A stretch of DNA of 64,000 bases from Prosthecochloris sp. (GCA_004028745.1 RAZP01000009.1:1-64000), one strand, 5' to 3'. Shown: positions 45,209-53,807, counted from the first letter of the stretch. The notes: generated from the sequence alone by a model not told the origin. Numbers and translations: made by a program.

Positions 45209-46676
45209 TTTCGAGTAAACTGCTGTAAATCCGGTTATACTTTTCAGCAGACTCTTTCCATGTCAGCTCCCTCTCCATATTGTCCGTGACGAGCTTGGCC
45301 CAACGCTCCTGGTCTTCATAAACCGAAAGCGCCTCCTTGATTTTGCCAGCAAGAGATTCAGAGCTGTAGTCATGAAATTCAAAGCCTGAGCCGTCACTGT
45401 CGGCATCGATCTCGTCGATCGTTTCGGCAATCCCCCCCCCTGCATAGACAATCGGCAAGGCTCCGTATCGCATCGCAAAGAACTGCATCATGCCACATGA
45501 TTCCAGTTTTCCAGGCATGAGCAGCATATCGGCCGAAGCCATAATCTGATGAAAAAAGCCATCACTGAACTCAAAATTGAGCCCAAGCTTGCTCTTATGT
45601 TTTCCAGCCAGATCCTGTAGCTTTTTCTGAATCTCTTTGTTTCCCGATCCGGAAATAATCAGCTGGATATCGAGTTTCATCAGCTTTTCAAAAGAATCGA
45701 TCAGCAGATCAATTCCTTGGAACCGGTCAAAATGTATTACAGCACCAATCAAAGGTTTTTCTTCGTCAAACGGCAAATTCATCTCTTCGAGCAGGTACTT
45801 CTTGTTCTCAAGTTTCTCATCGAGCCGGTCAGTGTCAAATTTCCTTTTGATAAGTTTGTCAGCCGAAGGGTTCCACTGCTTGGTGTCGAGCCCGTTGGTT
45901 ATCCCTTGCAAATGATTTCCGCGAGCGGCAAGCACCTTGTCAACACCGTATGCCGCTTCGGTGTCGCTGCTGATAAGCTCGGCATACCTGTCTGACGTTG
46001 TTGAGATGCTGTCGGCATGCTCTATCCCGGTAAACAGCATGTTTACCGTATCATTCCCGATATGCAACTTCTCGACCAGGCTTTCCGGGAGCATTTTCAT
46101 GAACGGTTTCAGTGGAAACACGCCTTGACGGTGCGCGTTATGCACGGTCAAAACGGTCTTAATACCCCTGAAAAATTCATTATCGGCATACATGGTTTTT
46201 AATAAAAGGGGAACAAGGCTCGCGTACCAGTCATGAAAATGAATGATATGGGGTTTCCAGCCAAGTCTCTGAAGCGTTTCAAGAATGCCGAGATTGAAAA
46301 AAACCACCCTCTCTGCGCTGCCCTTGAAATCATCTCCCTGGGATATATCGGTAAAAAGACCGCTACGCTTATAATATTTCTCGTTATAGAGAAAATAGGT
46401 CTGTATTTTGCTGGATGGAAGCGCTGTAACCTTTACGTGAAGCAGATCTGTCTTGTCTTTCAGTGGAACCTTTATATCTGAAAGCCGTAAGACGTCGTGG
46501 AGACGAAACTTGCGATCATTGATCACGCCGTATTTAGGCATCATTATGCGGGCTTCACAGCCTTCATCTTCCATGGCCTGGGGAAAGGATGCCATGAAAT
46601 CGGCCAGAGAACTGACCCTTACAAATGGAGAAATTTCACCTGACACATAGAGAACCTTGCAAGTGCTTCTGGACAT
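45201..46676 (-). CDS. glgA: Glycogen/starch synthase GlgA-like (GT5), atypical N-terminus
   Basis: ADP-glucose glucosyltransferase of 491 residues for glycogen storage. GT5 structure is clear: VSGEISPFVRVSSLADFMAS at the N-terminus, HFHDWYASLVPLLLKTMY (HDW), and TNGLDTKQWNPSADK in the middle. The KxGGLADV motif that normally binds ADP is changed to RVSSLADF, and the C-terminal ESCGMMQFFAMRYGALPIVY with AGGGIAETIDE replaces the usual EPCGLxQLxAMRYG and TGG. This variant may be the green sulfur form. The divergent Ig-like lipoprotein gene lies upstream. Confidence 0.87.
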   Translation of the reverse strand: MSRSTCKVLYVSGEISPFVRVSSLADFMASFPQAMEDEGCEARIMMPKYGVINDRKFRLHDVLRLSDIKVPLKDKTDLLHVKVTALPSSKIQTYFLYNEKYYKRSGLFTDISQGDDFKGSAERVVFFNLGILETLQRLGWKPHIIHFHDWYASLVPLLLKTMYADNEFFRGIKTVLTVHNAHRQGVFPLKPFMKMLPESLVEKLHIGNDTVNMLFTGIEHADSISTTSDRYAELISSDTEAAYGVDKVLAARGNHLQGITNGLDTKQWNPSADKLIKRKFDTDRLDEKLENKKYLLEEMNLPFDEEKPLIGAVIHFDRFQGIDLLIDSFEKLMKLDIQLIISGSGNKEIQKKLQDLAGKHKSKLGLNFEFSDGFFHQIMASADMLLMPGKLESCGMMQFFAMRYGALPIVYAGGGIAETIDEIDADSDGSGFEFHDYSSESLAGKIKEALSVYEDQERWAKLVTDNMERELTWKESAEKYNRIYSSLLESE

Positions 46677-46796
46677 CTATATCGTAAACAATCTGTTATT
46701 TTTTCTCAAAATATTTTCATAGAACTTCTTAGCTTTTTAATTTACGACTTTTTACGCTGACTTACAATCCAGGCTGGGCTCCAACATGTCCTTTCC

Positions 46797-48506
46797 ATGA
46801 AACCTCTACCGCTCTTCTTCGCCCTGTGCTTACTCCTTACGGCATGCGCACTTGACCGTCCGCCTACAGGAGGGCCGAAGGATACGGAACCTTTGGAGGT
46901 GCTCTCCGTGAACCCGCCACCCTCTTCCGTGAATATCTCTCCCGAACGGGTACTTTTCAGCTTCAACCGCTATGTTCCTGCAACATCATTGAGAAGAGCC
47001 CTATCTTTCTCACCTGCCGATACCGACTTTACTCTTAAAGGTGACGGAACAGAAGCTGAAATAGTATTCCAAAAGCCGCTGAACGACAACAAAACCTATA
47101 CGATTACCCTCAACAAATCATTGAGAAGCAGCCGGGGTAACGAATTACAGCAGAGCTATACCTACGCTTTCTCAACAGGTCCGAAAATAAACCGGGGCAT
47201 CATTGCAGGAAAGGTTTTCTCGAACGACACCCGGCCACTTCCCCGTGCACTTATCCTTGCTTATGCTGTAACGAATGATACGCTCTCCTTCAATCCTCTT
47301 GAGCGCAAACCCGACTACAGCGTGCAAACCGGCCTTAATGGGAATTTCACACTTGAACATCTTGCCGAAGGCAGCTACCGGCTGATTGCCCTGCAGGACA
47401 GGAATGGCGATCAGAGACTGAATCCTGAAAACGAACCGTTCAGCGCCGGGTACCGGGAACTTGTCCGAACAGGAACGGCGGACAACCTGTTCAGACTTGC
47501 GGAACCAAGGGTTGCCCAAAAACTGATCTACTGCACCTCTCTCGCCCGAAACCTTATTGAAGTCAGCTTCAACCGGCCCGTTCCTGTTGAAAAGTTCAAG
47601 GTTGAGGCACTTGCCGTTCTCGACACGGTAAGGAACACCGCTGTGCCCGTCAAAGGGTTCTACAGTGTTAAAAAGGCAATGGAAGCTTTGACCTTCCGGT
47701 TGGTTACCGGCTCCTTGGATAAGAAATCAGGATACCGGATAACCTATACCCCCGGCAGCAGTGAACATGCTTCGTCGGCTGTATGCAGGGGAAGCGGTAA
47801 AAAGGAAAAGGAAACCGTTACTATAACACAGCTGTTGCCGAAGGACGGCGAAAAAACAGCCTTCCTTAGCCCCTCTCACCCTGAAAGAGGCAGAACGGTT
47901 GACATATCCTTCAACATACCGGTTGAACAGCAGTCGCTTGAACGGGCGGTAAAACTTTACGCTGTTAACGAACAAGCAACCTCTCCCGTACCCTTCCTCA
48001 TCAAGCCGATAGACGACAGACGCTACACTTTGCAGGCAACCCCCACCTTTCGAAACGGCGGTTCCTATCGTATTGACATACAACAGGACAACCTCACCGG
48101 CCTCAATGGAGAAAGGTCTTCCGATTCGCTCAAAACGTCATCGTTTACCGTGGCAAATGCCGGTGATTTCGGCAGCATTACCGGTACCGTATCGGGTGGA
48201 AGCGGGGCTGTCATCGTTGAAGCACTCGATTCGGTGAACAGACTGCCGCGCAGAACGGTTGTACAGCGCAGTAACGGTAACCCTGCCGGTTTCAGCATCG
48301 ATGAGCTCGCTCCAGGAAAGTACACCCTCAGCGCGTTCATCCCGCGATCCGGGATACAAGAGGGTACCGACGTATCGTGGAACCCCGGCAACATTTATCC
48401 CTTTGAACCGGCAGATCTTTTTACCGTAGGTACCGACACGGTAACCGTCAGAAAGGGTTGGGAAACGGAAAATATCAGCCTTATCTTCCCTCCCATCGCA
48501 CAGTAA
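46797..48506 (+). CDS. Ig-like (Big_5) domain lipoprotein
   Basis: Surface or periplasmic lipoprotein of 569 residues: signal with lipobox LLTAC (Cys near residue 18), then PPTGGPKDTEPLEVLSVNPP, a hallmark of the Bacteroidetes/Chlorobi Ig-like lipoproteins. Successive beta-sandwich-like modules follow (VLFSFNRYVPATSLRRALSF as Big_5; PNLEHLAEGSYRLIALQDRNGDQRLNPENEP as a carboxypeptidase-regulatory-like segment). Function unknown; such proteins sit in the outer membrane. bchJ follows 34 bp downstream. Confidence 0.84.
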   Translation: MKPLPLFFALCLLLTACALDRPPTGGPKDTEPLEVLSVNPPPSSVNISPERVLFSFNRYVPATSLRRALSFSPADTDFTLKGDGTEAEIVFQKPLNDNKTYTITLNKSLRSSRGNELQQSYTYAFSTGPKINRGIIAGKVFSNDTRPLPRALILAYAVTNDTLSFNPLERKPDYSVQTGLNGNFTLEHLAEGSYRLIALQDRNGDQRLNPENEPFSAGYRELVRTGTADNLFRLAEPRVAQKLIYCTSLARNLIEVSFNRPVPVEKFKVEALAVLDTVRNTAVPVKGFYSVKKAMEALTFRLVTGSLDKKSGYRITYTPGSSEHASSAVCRGSGKKEKETVTITQLLPKDGEKTAFLSPSHPERGRTVDISFNIPVEQQSLERAVKLYAVNEQATSPVPFLIKPIDDRRYTLQATPTFRNGGSYRIDIQQDNLTGLNGERSSDSLKTSSFTVANAGDFGSITGTVSGGSGAVIVEALDSVNRLPRRTVVQRSNGNPAGFSIDELAPGKYTLSAFIPRSGIQEGTDVSWNPGNIYPFEPADLFTVGTDTVTVRKGWETENISLIFPPIAQ

Positions 48507-48540
48507 TCGCGCTTTTCGTCAAACTAATCATCAGGCAAGA

Positions 48541-49113
48541 ATGACAGCACCGGCAAAAATCGGCCCAAACTCCATCATACAGACCGTTGCAGCCCTTGAA
48601 GCCAAATATGGCAAAGCAGAGGCTGAAGCCCGCCTGACTATCGCAGGCCAGGGACACCTCATCGGCAACCTGCCGTCTGAAATGGTTGAGGAGGAAAAAT
48701 TTCACAACCTTGTCAAATCCCTCGACAAGGAACTTGACGCCAGTGTGCTTGCGGAACTGCTGAACGATTCGGGGCAGCGTACCGCAGCATACCTGCTGAA
48801 AGTGAGAATCCCGGGATTTTTCCAGACGCTGCTCAAGCCCCTGCCGCCCGGCCTTGCTTTCAAGCTGCTGCTTTTTGCCATCAGCAAGAACGCATGGACT
48901 TTCGCAGGCAGCGGCGATTTCAGCTACACCACCGGCAAAACACCGGTAATCACCGTCAAGGTAACCTACCCGGCCCTGTCTGTCGTCGGCAACTTCTACC
49001 TCGGCACGTTCATGAAACTGCTCAAGGAGCTGGTCAACCCCGATACAAAAATCGACGCGTCGATCACAGGGGAAAGCGGAAACATCACCTGCCGCTACAC
49101 CTGCCACATCTGA
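48541..49113 (+). CDS. bchJ: BchJ-like V4R-domain protein
   Basis: 190-residue soluble protein of the bacteriochlorophyll pathway. Start MTAPAKIGPNSIIQTVAALE matches the BchJ family opening, and the rest has a V4R (4-vinyl reductase) domain ending in ESGNITCRYTCHI with two cysteines. BchJ was first named as the 8-vinyl reductase; studies in green sulfur bacteria assign the reductase activity to BciA or BciB and suggest BchJ helps to guide substrate. Close to the Ig-like lipoprotein gene but probably a separate unit. Similar V4R proteins exist in other pathways, hence moderate certainty. Confidence 0.78.
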   Translation: MTAPAKIGPNSIIQTVAALEAKYGKAEAEARLTIAGQGHLIGNLPSEMVEEEKFHNLVKSLDKELDASVLAELLNDSGQRTAAYLLKVRIPGFFQTLLKPLPPGLAFKLLLFAISKNAWTFAGSGDFSYTTGKTPVITVKVTYPALSVVGNFYLGTFMKLLKELVNPDTKIDASITGESGNITCRYTCHI

Positions 49114-49135
49114 TACCCTCCCGCATACCATCGCA

Positions 49136-49159
49136 GGGGCAGGCCCCCGTGCCTGTCCG
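49136..49159. repeat. GC-rich hairpin repeat
   Basis: GGGGCAGGC, loop cccc, then gtGCCTGTCC: similar style to the hairpin at 33944. Located just after bchJ and between convergent genes, so it may end transcription. Confidence 0.5.
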
Positions 49160-49217
49160 ATCGTTATTTTAGGATAACGCCTTTTCCTAAAACAAGAGCG
49201 ATCCTTATTTTAGAGTA

Positions 49218-49718
49218 TTAAAGCAAACCTCCAATTTCCTCAGCCATTTTATCCAGAAAGTTCAGAACATTACCGGAATCGAGCTTCTCATTGCGCAATT
49301 CACGGAAATCCATCATCTGAAAGTCTGCTATGGCAAGAGAGATCTTGTTCAACTTTTTATTGATCTCCGCTTCTTCACCGTCTTCTTTGAAGGTGCTTCG
49401 AGGATTTTTGCATTTTCTGTAATAGAGGGGAAAGATCTTTTTACCGGCCTCAAAAGCGACTTGAAGCTCATAAATGCACATTTTCCGGTTGAAGTAGGAC
49501 GGCGAGACAACCGCCACAAAGCCGTCACAGTTCCTGATCGAGCGTTCTATCTCCTCCCTCCATTTCACACCCCAGTTCAAAGAATCTCGGTCGAAGAACA
49601 CCTCGGCTTTTTCCCCGATGGTCTGCGAAAGGGCGATTTGAAAAGCCTTTCTGAGATTGGACACCTTGCTTCTTGGCGGCATATCGTCAAGCCGGGCATA
49701 GCTCCAGAAAATCTTCAT
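49218..49718 (-). CDS. Standalone TIR domain protein
   Basis: 166 residues that are almost entirely a TIR domain: KIFWSYARLDD opening, FFDRDSLNWGVKWREEIERS (BB-loop-like region), FVAVVSPSYFNRKMCIYELQ and FEAGKKIFPLYY. The probable catalytic Glu of NAD-cleaving TIRs is E84 in CIYEL. There is no sensor or oligomerisation domain. The start overlaps by 4 nt with the upstream helix-hairpin-helix gene, so the two are coupled. A defence or toxin role through NAD+ depletion is inferred. Confidence 0.85.
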   Translation of the reverse strand: MKIFWSYARLDDMPPRSKVSNLRKAFQIALSQTIGEKAEVFFDRDSLNWGVKWREEIERSIRNCDGFVAVVSPSYFNRKMCIYELQVAFEAGKKIFPLYYRKCKNPRSTFKEDGEEAEINKKLNKISLAIADFQMMDFRELRNEKLDSGNVLNFLDKMAEEIGGLL

Positions 49719-50002
49719 GGTTTCAGCATTCGTTTTCGTTCTTCAGTATAAATCCACCACGGACGGGGCTCCTCGCCCTCCATGAACCGGGTTATGGAAA
49801 TAAGTACATCAAGCAGGCAAGGGTCTTGCCGTTTACCCTTTATTGTAGAAAGCATGTGATACAATTCAAGCGGAGATTGACCAGCAAGATCATTCGGTCT
49901 GTTGATACCCATAAGACGAAGATCAGCAGCGATTGCCGGGCCGATGTTGGGAAGATCGGTGAGCCTTTCAAGCTTGGCTCTGTCAACCTTGTCTGGGTTC
50001 AT
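49715..50002 (-). CDS. Helix-hairpin-helix protein, Cdd1 family
   Basis: 95 residues: LERLTDLPNIGPAIAADLRL is a helix-hairpin-helix motif (LPNIGPAIA), followed by MGINRPNDLAGQSPLELYHM and WWIYTEERKRML. This matches the small Cdd1/pathogenicity-locus family (PF11731), whose role is not known, though helix-hairpin-helix proteins usually touch DNA non-specifically. It is the first gene of a 4-nt-overlap pair with TIR and lies 22 bp downstream of higA. Confidence 0.82.
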   Translation of the reverse strand: MNPDKVDRAKLERLTDLPNIGPAIAADLRLMGINRPNDLAGQSPLELYHMLSTIKGKRQDPCLLDVLISITRFMEGEEPRPWWIYTEERKRMLKP

Positions 50003-50024
50003 ATTTCCGGCTGTGCTGATCTTA

Positions 50025-50351
50025 CTATCCTGGACTATGAGTACGCTCTTTTCTCATAGCCGGGGAAATACTGCTGAGCACTTTTTCTTCTGACTGTTGT
50101 GCATAATAAATATCCCAGCGCTGCTGGAGATTCATCCAAAAATCAGCAGAGTTACCGAAAAATTTTGCTAAACGCAATGCCGTCGCCGGAGTTATACCTC
50201 TTCTGCCGTTAACAATTTCGTTGATCCGCTGATAAGAGACATGAATTGCCTCTGCTAACTGCCTCTGAGTAATCCCCATTGGAGAAAGAAACTCTTTCAT
50301 CAGCATTTCTCCAGGGTGAGTCGGAGATCGATGCGAGGGTATACGTATCAT
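50025..50351 (-). CDS. higA: HigA-type antitoxin (Xre family)
   Basis: 108 residues. HTH segment LSPMGITQRQLAEAIHVSYQ then RINEIVNGRRGITPATALRL, which is the HigA/VapI antidote pattern with PTHPGEMLMKEFL in front. Its toxin partner directly upstream (higB) is broken by a mobile element and frameshifts, so the antitoxin is orphaned here. It may still act as a repressor of the downstream HHH and TIR genes. Confidence 0.9.
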   Translation of the reverse strand: MIRIPSHRSPTHPGEMLMKEFLSPMGITQRQLAEAIHVSYQRINEIVNGRRGITPATALRLAKFFGNSADFWMNLQQRWDIYYAQQSEEKVLSSISPAMRKERTHSPG

Positions 50352-50375
50352 AGCACTTCCTTTTGATTAAATCAG

Positions 50376-50814
50376 TTAATGGTAATCGACGATTTCCACG
50401 TTCTCAGCTCCGTGCGCAGACCAGACAAAACATATCCTGTATTGCTTGTTGATACGAACACTGAAGGGCAGCTCTATTAATTGTCGTGAGCGACCTGAAG
50501 ACAAGGCGAACGGAGCACAGAAACCGGAGTGTACACAGAGTACATGAGGATTTCGAGCACCGCTCAACGAAGTATTCAGGTCGCGTAACAAATTAATAGA
50601 GGTGCCCTGAATTGATCTTTACGATCACCCGATAACGCCTCTAATTGGTTCCCGGGTGGAATGCGCATTTCCTCAAGGGATACGACAGAATCAAGCTGAT
50701 CAAGTTTCCTTCCCGCCGTTTTCCATAATGAAACAGGGCAAAGCTTTAATGCAACCTTTGATTTTTGCCATTGAAAATATCTTCAGTTGCCCTGTTTTTG
50801 AAAGACTGTATCAT
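50376..50814 (-). pseudogene. higB: higB toxin gene, split by MITE and frameshifted
   Basis: Reading from the ATG at 50814: MIQSFKNRATEDIFNGKN matches a HigB start; a later frame gives KLDQLDSVVSLEEMRIPPGN, QLEALSGDRKDQF, and, beyond the mobile element at 50466-50607, SVRINKQYRICFVW then VEIVDYH. These parts form one HigB (RelE-like) protein in order, but at least one frameshift lies near 50745-50755 and the MITE interrupts the codon after DQF. Target duplication TTCA on this strand restores DQF-SVR exactly when the element is removed. Confidence 0.88.
50466..50607. mobile_element. MITE family 1, copy h (142 bp, TSD TGAA) inside higB
   Basis: GGGCAGCTCTATTAATTGTC to AATTAATAGAGGTGCCC, flanked by exact TGAA at 50462-50465 and 50608-50611. 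Removing the element and one TGAA rejoins the higB reading frame, which proves insertion and not ancient intergenic origin. Orientation is the reverse of copy a. Confidence 0.95.
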
Positions 50815-50941
50815 GATAACACGGCTACCATGCTATTTAGTTTCACAAAAAGATTTCATTCCACATCATTTCCTCATGATGCCTATTTTAAGCCACCGAG
50901 TTCTGTCTATAAACTCCTGCCCAATTGCTTAACGTTCGCCC

Positions 50942-51640
50942 TCAATACCTTCTCCGTTCCGCTAACAGGTAAACTGAAATATGCTCTTCAAGTTCGGTAA
51001 GGCTTGAAACGGTAAGCGTCGGCTCTATCCCCCACGGATCGAAGATTGCCTCCGGGGAACGCCTCACCCATGCTGCTCGCATACCTGCCGAAACCGCACC
51101 GATCACATCAAACGGGTTACTTGAAACCAACCATGCATTGTCACCCGATGCCCTGGACTTCTTCAGGAAATAGCTGTACACAGCAGGATTCGGCTTAAAT
51201 GACCTCAGGTCATCCACACTGACAACATCGAGAAACATCTTTCGTATACCTGCTGCCGCAAGTAATGTCTCGACAGCTTCAGCGCTGCCGTTGGAAAACG
51301 CATAGAGACGAAACCCTGCTGCCTTGAGACCTTTCAGACTCTCTTCGACGTCATAGAAGGCCGGAAGTGTACGGTAGCTTTCGAGCAACTCCTCTTTCCG
51401 CAACCCTATAAGAGGAATCTTGCAGTATGCACAGGTATAGTCGAGAGCGTCCCGGGTACACACCGCGAATTTTTCATAGTTCTGCATCAAGCCCCTTCGG
51501 AAAGAGTACTCAAGCTGCTTGTCCCGCCAGATCCGGGAAAACTCCTCGGCCTTCTCACCGGCAGTTTCCCGGAGTTTCGACACCAGACCATGCGTATCGA
51601 TCAGTGTTCCATAGACGTCAAATGCGAGAGTAGGCTTCAT
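50942..51640 (-). CDS. Haloacid dehalogenase type II-like hydrolase
   Basis: HAD superfamily enzyme of 232 residues. LAFDVYGTLIDTHGLV carries the Asp nucleophile (FDVYGTL), AFSNGSAEAVETLL is motif II, and FKPNPAVYSYFLKKS is motif III, with WLVSSNPFDVIGAVSAGMRA as motif IV. It follows the L-2-haloacid dehalogenase pattern, including the SNPFD region, but substrates of such proteins are often different. GNAT gene lies upstream on the same strand. Confidence 0.87.
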   Translation of the reverse strand: MKPTLAFDVYGTLIDTHGLVSKLRETAGEKAEEFSRIWRDKQLEYSFRRGLMQNYEKFAVCTRDALDYTCAYCKIPLIGLRKEELLESYRTLPAFYDVEESLKGLKAAGFRLYAFSNGSAEAVETLLAAAGIRKMFLDVVSVDDLRSFKPNPAVYSYFLKKSRASGDNAWLVSSNPFDVIGAVSAGMRAAWVRRSPEAIFDPWGIEPTLTVSSLTELEEHISVYLLAERRRY

Positions 51641-51660
51641 CAGGCAATCCTCAACGGCTA

Positions 51661-52089
51661 TTATTCCAGATATTCTGACTCGTGAGGATACTTTGCATAC
51701 GCAGTCTTGTGTTTCTTGAACCCCAGTTTTCTATAAAAGTCCTCGTTGCCGAATGTCGAGGTCAAATAGACAAGCAGATGCTCATTTCCTTTCAGCAAGG
51801 CTTCCATAATACCTTTCCCGACACCCTCTCTCCGGCATGACTCCAGTACGCCGACGTCGTACACGGTTCCATAGCACAAGCCATCCGAAATCAGGCGTCC
51901 AGCTCCTACCAGTTTTACACCTTTCCATGCAGTCACAACCTTGTAACTGCTCTGAAAAGCTTGCCGGATTTTTTCAAGGTCTCTCTTCTTCCCGAATTGC
52001 GCAACAAGTCCAACTTTTTCATAGAGATCACCCAACGCCTCCCAGTCAATGCCATCGGTTCCTGTTTTGTATTGAACCATACCACTCAT
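51661..52089 (-). CDS. GNAT family N-acetyltransferase
   Basis: 142 residues with a GNAT core: VVTAWKGVKLVGAGRLISDG, YDVGVLESCRREGVGKGIME (acetyl-CoA loop RREGVGKG) and FYRKLGFKKHK. Acceptor unknown. Spacing of 6 bp to the upstream methyltransferase gene suggests one operon with it. Confidence 0.86.
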   Translation of the reverse strand: MSGMVQYKTGTDGIDWEALGDLYEKVGLVAQFGKKRDLEKIRQAFQSSYKVVTAWKGVKLVGAGRLISDGLCYGTVYDVGVLESCRREGVGKGIMEALLKGNEHLLVYLTSTFGNEDFYRKLGFKKHKTAYAKYPHESEYLE

Positions 52090-52095
52090 TTATTT

Positions 52096-52824
52096 TTAGC
52101 CGGTTTTAATCGCGCCGTACGCTGCAAAACACTCGTTTTTATACAACAGTTCTACATGGCTGAACCCTACTTGACGAAGAAGATCCAACTGATAGAGAAC
52201 CGATCGTGGAGTATCATCCCTCTCAATATCCGCAAAAACCTTGTCCTTATACTCCTCGCCCCCGGCAGCATAAAGGTAGTAACCATAACGTTCCCACATA
52301 AGCTCTTGAACCGGTCCTGTTTCATGAAAAACGAGATCGGTAATCCAGACACTGCCCCCGGGTGCTGCCAATCTGAAAATTTTTCTGAAAGCTGCCTCCC
52401 AGTCATCATCATCCCGCAAATGATGCAAAACGGCTGTAGCAAGAATCACATCGTAGCTTGCTTCTTCCAGATCAACATGGCGAAAGTCACCCTGGAACGA
52501 CTGTATCGCGCCTGAGTTGACCTTTCCAATCCGCTCACAAGCTTTTTCAAGCATTGGCCGGCTGAGATCAACAAGATCACACTGAAAAGAGCCGGCATAT
52601 TGCAGCAACTTGAGAGTGCTGTTCCCCGCCCCGCAGCCAATATCCAGAACACGCCTGATATTTGCCGTTGATCTGAATGCAGACAGTGCAACCAGTTCCA
52701 TCAGCAAAGGAGCATCAATTACCGATTTTTGCCCGGTGTCAAGATTTGAAAACCTTTCAACATCATTATCAAAACGATCCTTTATCGCCTTTACTGATGA
52801 TTTCTGTTCAAGTGGTGTAGTCAT
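52096..52824 (-). CDS. SAM-dependent class I methyltransferase
   Basis: 242 residues with SAM motif I VLDIGCGAGNSTLKLLQYAG, post I LVDLSRPMLEKA, motif II YDVILATAVLHHLRDDDDW. An AAGGAGGT site precedes the ATG by 4-5 nt. Copy i of the mobile element starts 24 bp before the start codon, just outside that site, so the native promoter is probably separated from the gene. Substrate unknown. Confidence 0.85.
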   Translation of the reverse strand: MTTPLEQKSSVKAIKDRFDNDVERFSNLDTGQKSVIDAPLLMELVALSAFRSTANIRRVLDIGCGAGNSTLKLLQYAGSFQCDLVDLSRPMLEKACERIGKVNSGAIQSFQGDFRHVDLEEASYDVILATAVLHHLRDDDDWEAAFRKIFRLAAPGGSVWITDLVFHETGPVQELMWERYGYYLYAAGGEEYKDKVFADIERDDTPRSVLYQLDLLRQVGFSHVELLYKNECFAAYGAIKTG

Positions 52825-52847
52825 AGTTACCTCCTTCTAACACTTTC

Positions 52848-52964
52848 GGGCACCTCTATTAACTTGTTGCGCGCCCCGAATACTTCGTTGGGCGGATAGA
52901 AAGGGGTTTCTGCGTTCCGTCCGCCTTGTCTTCACGTCGCTCACGACAATTAATAGAGGTGCCT
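52848..52964. mobile_element. MITE family 1, copy i (117 bp, TSD TTTC)
   Basis: Left end GGGCACCTCTATTAACTTG, right end AATTAATAGAGGTGCCT (last base changed from C). Exact direct repeats TTTC at 52844-52847 and 52965-52968. Inserted just upstream of the methyltransferase ribosome binding site. Confidence 0.9.
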
Positions 52965-52968
52965 TTTC

Positions 52969-53628
52969 GTTTGCTCAAACCACAACCCGCACGCAGACAT
53001 ACTTCTGTAATATTACCACACACACCGTAACAATCAAGTAAAACAATCCAACCCATGACACAAAGCTGGAAGAAAAACAAGATGGTCATTACCCGGGGAC
53101 TCCGCAAAAGGAGATTGGCATATCCTGAGCGGTGTGGTATGACCTCTGACAATGCCAGTGAAACCGGAAAACAAATGAAATTGACAACCTGACTCTGAAG
53201 CAGACATGATGTAATTGCGATAATTTTTCAGAAATATCATGTATTTACTATTTTTTTCTTAAGATATACTAATATATACCGTCTTTCATAGATTCACCTC
53301 AGTACCCCGATTGTCCTTTAGTTCCCCATTTGTTGTCTATTAGTACATGAGAATAACAGCTCCCAGCAAGAACCACAGGGAGCCTTATGTATCTGTTTGC
53401 AAAAGAGCAAACAATATGAACACAGTCAGGCACAAAAACCAGATTACATTTTCCAGAGCACTTCAATCGACCATTTGTATTCGGCATCGAACGTGGGTGT
53501 GCCATCATCGTTAATACGTTAAAGGGACAAATTCTCTCCTACAGGTATTGTTTTTTCATTTTCCAGTGCGGTTTGCGATTTAATCTGAACAACACAGTAT
53601 GCCCTGCATACTTTCGGGAGGAAAAAAC
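52969..53628. other. AT-rich gap upstream of the lectin leader
   Basis: No reading frame here has convincing coding character. Contains a small palindrome TGTTTGC-aaaaga-GCAAACA near 53393-53412 and a possible hairpin CTCCC/GGGAG near 53362-53382. Likely promoter region for the leader and lectin. Confidence 0.45.
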
Positions 53629-53715
53629 ATGAAACATCAAAGAAAGGAGGTGATTCCATGGTTTAGAGAGCTCAACAACAGCCAAGTGAGATACTTATTG
53701 CATAAAAAAGCATAG
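53629..53715 (+). CDS. Possible 28-codon leader ORF before the lectin gene
   Basis: ATG at 53629 follows CGGGAGG by about 6 nt. Translation MKHQRKEVIPWFRELNNSQV then RYLLHKKA and stop. Inside it lies AGAAAGGAGGTGAT (53641-53654), fully complementary to the 3' tail of bacterial 16S rRNA, followed by ATGGTTTAG (Met-Val-stop) in another frame. No homologue is known to me. It could be a translated regulatory leader or an untranslated ribosome-binding decoy. Confidence 0.45.
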   Translation: MKHQRKEVIPWFRELNNSQVRYLLHKKA

Positions 53716-53807
53716 CTCATACAAGCTCACTACGGCATCAGTCGCGTTGTCATCGTTATTGGAATGAGCAACGTCAACATGAAACCTATAACTAAAAGGA
53801 GTGAATT

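Noticed and set aside
50376..50591. A 71-codon ORF on the minus strand that might be taken as a small protein
   Set aside because: Its first half is mobile-element sequence and its second half is the C-terminus of higB; it is a chimera produced by the insertion.
53299..53508. A 69-codon minus-strand ORF upstream of the lectin gene with several cysteines
   Set aside because: No ribosome site and no recognisable family; the region is AT-rich and better explained as leader and promoter DNA.
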